Assembly: GCF_010977555.1 (NCBI RefSeq)
Contig: NZ_CP048815.1
Coordinates: 4,704,501-4,768,500 of the forward strand
Direction: 5' to 3'
From: Caulobacter rhizosphaerae
GTDB lineage: Bacteria; Pseudomonadota; Alphaproteobacteria; Caulobacterales; Caulobacteraceae
Length of the DNA: 64,000 bases
In this document: positions 60,957-64,000 of the stretch, piece by piece
Numbering within the stretch: position 1 is the stretch's first letter
Layout of the letters: each line of letters starts with the position of its first letter
Notes under the pieces: model-generated
Database searches by the model: none
What the model was told of the DNA's origin: nothing
What the model saw: only the letters and a program-made list of their open reading frames with translations
Position numbers and translations under genes: made by a program

Positions 60957-63383
60957 ATGCGGGGCGTCCTGGGATTGCAGGATCGCGCCGTGCGCCAGAC
61001 TTCCGCTCTTTCGGGAACCTTCGCGCGCGTCGCCGCCCTGGTGTCGCGCCACCTGCCCGCCGTGCCCGAGGCCATGGCCGGCCGCGTCCGTTTCGAACAA
61101 CTGGCCAGCATCCAACGCCTGACGCCGGTGATGATGGTCGCCAATATCGTCAACGCCCAACTGGTGTTCCTGGCCGGCCTGGGCGGTCCGCACCGGCTCA
61201 CCCTGCTGGTCTGGGCCGGCGTGGTCACCGCCTACGCCGTTCTGGGCCTCTACGGCTGGCTGTCCGCCCGCCGCCGCAAGAGCGCCAAGAACACCGTCTC
61301 GGCCCGCGGCGCGCGTCGCGTGGCGATGCAGACCGGCCTGTTGGGCGCCCTGTGGGGCGTGCTGCCCTACGTGGCCCTGCGCGACGCCGGCACCCAGATG
61401 AGCATGCTGATCGTCGCCCTGACGGCGGGCATGATCGGCACCGGCAGCTTCGCCCTGCTGACCCTGCCGATGGCGGCCCTGGCCTACACCACGCCGCTGG
61501 TCGTCGGTTCGCTGCTAGTGCTGCTGACCAGCCATGACCCCATCCTGCTGGCCTTGGCCGGGCTTCTGATCTTTTGCTACCTGGTCGTGGGCCTGTCCTG
61601 CCTGTCGCACGCCAAGGTGTTCGTCGACCGCCTGGTGGCCGGCGACGAGTTGGAACGCCAGAAGCAGGTCGTCAGCCTGCTGCTCAGCGACTTCGAGGAA
61701 GGCTCCAGCGACTGGCTGTGGGAAGTCGACGCGACCGGCGCCCTGACCTATGTCTCCGAACGCATGGCCGAGGCGGCGGGGGTTTCCCGTGACGACCTGC
61801 TCGGCCGGGTGGTCGGCGGGCTGGACGCCAGGATGGCCGAGGCGCCCGAAGGCCTGGCCGCCACCCTCGCGGGCCTGCTGGCCGACCAGAAGGCCTTCCG
61901 CGACGTGGTGGTGTCGGTCACGGTCGCCGGCGAGGTCCACTGGTGGGCGCTGACGGCAAAGCCGATCCACGACCTGGACGGGGTGTTCGCCGGCTTCCGC
62001 GGCGTCGGCGCCGACGTCACCCAGGCCCGCAAGGACCAGGAACGCATCACCCGCCTGGCCCACTACGACGTACTGACCGGCCTGCCCAACCGCCTGTCGT
62101 TCTTGCAGGCCCTGAGCGGCGCCTGGGACGCCAAGGGACGAACGGCCGGCTGCGCGGTCCTGTGCCTGGACCTAGATCACTTCAAGGGCGTCAACGACAG
62201 CCTGGGCCACCCGATCGGCGACGCCCTGCTGGTCGAGGCGGCCGGCCGCCTGCGCGCCTGCGTCGGCGAGGCCGGAATCGTCACCCGCCTGGGCGGCGAC
62301 GAGTTCGCGGTGGTCGTCCAAGGCGATCTTGAGCCGTCAGCACTGGGCGCCCTGGCCCAGGCCATCGTCGACGCCCTGGCCCTGCCCTACGCCTTGAACG
62401 ACCACCACGTGTCGATCGGCGCCAGCGTCGGCATCGCCGTCGCCCCCGCCGACGCCGACGACGCCGACACCCTGCTGAAGAACGCCGACCTGGCCCTCTA
62501 CCGCGCCAAGGGCGACGGGCGCGGCGCCTACCGGTTCTTCGAGGCGACCATGGACGTCTGGGCCCAGGAACGCCGGGCCCTGGAGATCGACCTGCGCTCG
62601 GCCCTGCGCAACGACGAGCTGAAGCTGTTCTTCCAGCCGCTGATCGGCGCCAAGGGTCACGAGATCACCGGCTTCGAGGCCCTGCTGCGCTGGCAGCATC
62701 CACGCCGCGGCCTGGTCGGGCCCGACGACTTCATCGAATGCGCCGAACAGTGGGGCCTGATCTGCAAGATCGGCGAGTGGGTGCTGCACGAGGCCTGCCG
62801 CCAGGCCGCCGCCTGGCCCGCGCCGCTGAAGGTGGCGGTGAACCTGTCGCCCAACCAGTTCGCCGCCGGCGACCTGGTCGACCAGGTGCGGACGGCCCTG
62901 CGCGTATCGGGTCTGGAGCCCTCTCGGCTGGAGCTGGAGATCACCGAGGGCCTGCTGCTGCGCGACACGGCCGGCACGCTGGACCAACTTCGGGCGCTCA
63001 AGGACCTGGGCGTGCGCATCGCCATGGACGACTTCGGCACCGGCTATTCCAGCCTGGCCTATCTGTGGCGGTTCCCGTTCGACAAGATCAAGATCGACCG
63101 CACCTTCGTGGCCGAGATGTCGGGTAATCCCGCCATCGCCGACATCCTGCGCACCATCACCCTGCTGGGCCGCACCCTGAACCTGGAGGTCACGGCCGAG
63201 GGGGTGGAGACGGCCGAGCAGGCCTCGATCCTGGAGGACATGCGCTGCGACCACTTCCAGGGCTATCTGTTCGGCCGGCCCATGCCGATCGCCGACATTC
63301 CCGGCTACCTGCTGGAGAACATGGCGCAGCAGCTGCGGCGCGGGCCGACGGGGGACGACGTCGCCCAGGCGGCGGTAAGCTGA
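60957..63383 (+). CDS. Membrane GGDEF/EAL protein with PAS domain
   Basis: The 808-residue product has about five membrane helices in residues 50-215, a PAS domain about 245-355, GGDEF at 446-450 and an EAL domain from about 545 with EALLRW at 574. The cyclase motif is intact but the RxxD inhibitory site is replaced (GEAG), so no I-site feedback. The EAL catalytic set is complete (NLSPNQF, LEITEG, MDDFGTG, KIDRTF, EGVET), so c-di-GMP hydrolysis is likely; GGDEF may act as a GTP sensor or cyclase. A GTG at 60990 is an alternative start. Confidence 0.92.
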   Translation: MRGVLGLQDRAVRQTSALSGTFARVAALVSRHLPAVPEAMAGRVRFEQLASIQRLTPVMMVANIVNAQLVFLAGLGGPHRLTLLVWAGVVTAYAVLGLYGWLSARRRKSAKNTVSARGARRVAMQTGLLGALWGVLPYVALRDAGTQMSMLIVALTAGMIGTGSFALLTLPMAALAYTTPLVVGSLLVLLTSHDPILLALAGLLIFCYLVVGLSCLSHAKVFVDRLVAGDELERQKQVVSLLLSDFEEGSSDWLWEVDATGALTYVSERMAEAAGVSRDDLLGRVVGGLDARMAEAPEGLAATLAGLLADQKAFRDVVVSVTVAGEVHWWALTAKPIHDLDGVFAGFRGVGADVTQARKDQERITRLAHYDVLTGLPNRLSFLQALSGAWDAKGRTAGCAVLCLDLDHFKGVNDSLGHPIGDALLVEAAGRLRACVGEAGIVTRLGGDEFAVVVQGDLEPSALGALAQAIVDALALPYALNDHHVSIGASVGIAVAPADADDADTLLKNADLALYRAKGDGRGAYRFFEATMDVWAQERRALEIDLRSALRNDELKLFFQPLIGAKGHEITGFEALLRWQHPRRGLVGPDDFIECAEQWGLICKIGEWVLHEACRQAAAWPAPLKVAVNLSPNQFAAGDLVDQVRTALRVSGLEPSRLELEITEGLLLRDTAGTLDQLRALKDLGVRIAMDDFGTGYSSLAYLWRFPFDKIKIDRTFVAEMSGNPAIADILRTITLLGRTLNLEVTAEGVETAEQASILEDMRCDHFQGYLFGRPMPIADIPGYLLENMAQQLRRGPTGDDVAQAAVS

Positions 63384-63493
63384 GCTCCTTCCCTCCTCCG
63401 GGAGCGAGGTCGGATGAAAGGTCGGAGAATGACAAAGCCGCGACCGGCCTTCCGGCCGATCACGGCTTTTGCTCCTGAGAGACCTTTCACTCC

Positions 63494-63532
63494 GGCGGCT
63501 GCGCCGCCACCTTTTCCCGCAAGGGGAGAAGG
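63494..63532. repeat. REP-like palindrome
   Basis: GGCGGCTGCGCCGCC and CCTTTTCCCGCAAGGGGAGA form two hairpins; same family as 42988 and 44272. Confidence 0.7.
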
Positions 63533-63540
63533 CTAAGAGA

Positions 63541-63798
63541 TCAAACCCGGTTGCGGCCCTTGAACAGGCCGAGCAGGAACAGCAGCACGATCGCGCCGAT
63601 CGTCGAGATGATCAGGCTGCCGATCCAGCCCATGAAGTGGATGCCCAGCATGCTGGCCAGGAACGCGCCGATCAGCGCGCCGACCAGGCCGACGATCAGG
63701 TTGGTGATCAGGCCGTGGTTGCGGCCCATGATCTTTTCGGCGATCCAGCCGGCGAAGATGCCGATGATGATCGCGCCGATGAAGCCCACACCGTTCAT
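63541..63798 (-). CDS. GlsB/YeaQ/YmgE-family membrane protein
   Basis: The 85-residue product has the transglycosylase-associated small membrane protein layout: three hydrophobic segments (about 3-20, 30-52 and 56-78), with FAGWIAEKIMGRNHGLITNLIVGLVGALIG (in parts) as the family hallmark, and a basic end KGRNRV. Homologues are stress-induced in several bacteria; their job is unknown. It is probably in the inner membrane. Upstream lies the end of the HlyD-type gene on the same strand. Confidence 0.9.
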   Translation of the reverse strand: MNGVGFIGAIIIGIFAGWIAEKIMGRNHGLITNLIVGLVGALIGAFLASMLGIHFMGWIGSLIISTIGAIVLLFLLGLFKGRNRV

Positions 63799-63857
63799 GT
63801 CGTTGTTTCCTGACAGCCAAGGTTGTTAGGGAAAATGCCCGAGAACGCGGTTGGTTG

Positions 63858-64000
63858 CTAGCGCGCGGTGTCGACCCGGGCCACCACGCTCATCCCCGGA
63901 CGCAGGCGGGCGACGGCGTCCTGGCCGGGATCCAGGGCGATGCGGGTCGGCAGGCGCTGGACCACCTTGGTGAAATTGCCCGTGGCGTTGTCGGGCTTGA
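63858..64000 (-). CDS. HlyD/EmrA-type membrane fusion protein (C-terminal end only)
   Basis: Only the last 46 codons are in the window, ending in TAG at 63858. The sequence ...ATGNFTKVVQRLPTRIALDP... then LRPGMSVVARVDTAR is the C-terminal beta-barrel end typical of EmrA-like periplasmic adaptors. An EmrB-like MFS or other exporter gene would be expected beyond the window. Confidence 0.85.
   Translation of the reverse strand, partial: KPDNATGNFTKVVQRLPTRIALDPGQDAVARLRPGMSVVARVDTAR

Overview
The window is high-GC alphaproteobacterial DNA that looks like the genus Caulobacter. It carries close matches to proteins best known from C. crescentus cell-cycle control: RcdA (DUF1465), CpdR (single receiver domain, D51), TacA (NtrC-type regulator, D54), GapR (DUF2312) and TrcR (DUF1013). 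It also has a solitary motA and the short intergenic palindromes common in that group. Genes are dense on both strands, with many 1-4 nt start/stop overlaps (ATGA, GTGA, TAATG).

Layout. 1-6.5 kb: a PAS sensor protein cut by the window edge, a DHA2-type MFS exporter, a double-glycine-leader metallopeptidase-like gene, a lipoprotein and an ABCB-type exporter. 6.6-16.9 kb: rpmE, rcdA coupled to a small membrane protein, DUF1192, a quinone oxidoreductase, a serralysin-type RTX protease, DUF72, trcR, ubiX between two DUF465 genes, and a LysR regulator divergent from azoR. 16.9-26.4 kb: OsmC, a diguanylate cyclase divergent from purEK, a racemase, COQ9 divergent from rpsU, an alpha/beta hydrolase, an M23 peptidase and two tandem UrcA units. 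26.6-33.3 kb: the proton-translocating transhydrogenase genes (pntAA, pntAB, pntB) with three extra genes between pntAB and pntB, then cytochrome oxidase subunit IV and a GT9 glycosyltransferase. 33.4-41.4 kb: hydrolase, thioesterase, ECF sigma factor with an overlapping membrane protein, pirin, ABC1 kinase, NTF2-like protein, M3 oligopeptidase and a small secreted protein. 41.4-46.9 kb: tacA, an IS110-family insertion between REP-like palindromes, gapR, a 3-hydroxyisobutyrate dehydrogenase-like enzyme, a HAD phosphatase and rpmJ. 47-64 kb: MltB-type transglycosylase, MFS transporter, motA, an Ala-rich lipoprotein, mnmC, an OmpA-like porin with a polyproline hinge, a methyltransferase, tRNA-Val(GAC), cpdR, N-formylglutamate amidohydrolase, a candidate small RNA, typA, a GGDEF/EAL protein, a GlsB-like protein and the end of an HlyD/EmrA-type adaptor.

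How the genes connect. RcdA and CpdR are two tiers of the ClpXP adaptor hierarchy that removes CtrA and other substrates at the swarmer-to-stalked transition. TacA drives stalk genes and GapR binds overtwisted DNA. The two c-di-GMP enzymes supply the signal read by the PopA arm of the same proteolysis pathway. The rest is mostly housekeeping (purine, ubiquinone, tRNA modification, ribosome) plus envelope and export functions.

The least ordinary items are the double-glycine-leader zincin-like protein at 2.86 kb, a candidate minus-strand sRNA with an exposed anti-Shine-Dalgarno motif beside typA, an IS110 element whose left non-coding end could encode a bridge RNA, a fully duplicated UrcA transcription unit, and a pnt operon interrupted by unrelated genes. 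All calls rest on reading the sequence and recalled family knowledge; no database search was run.
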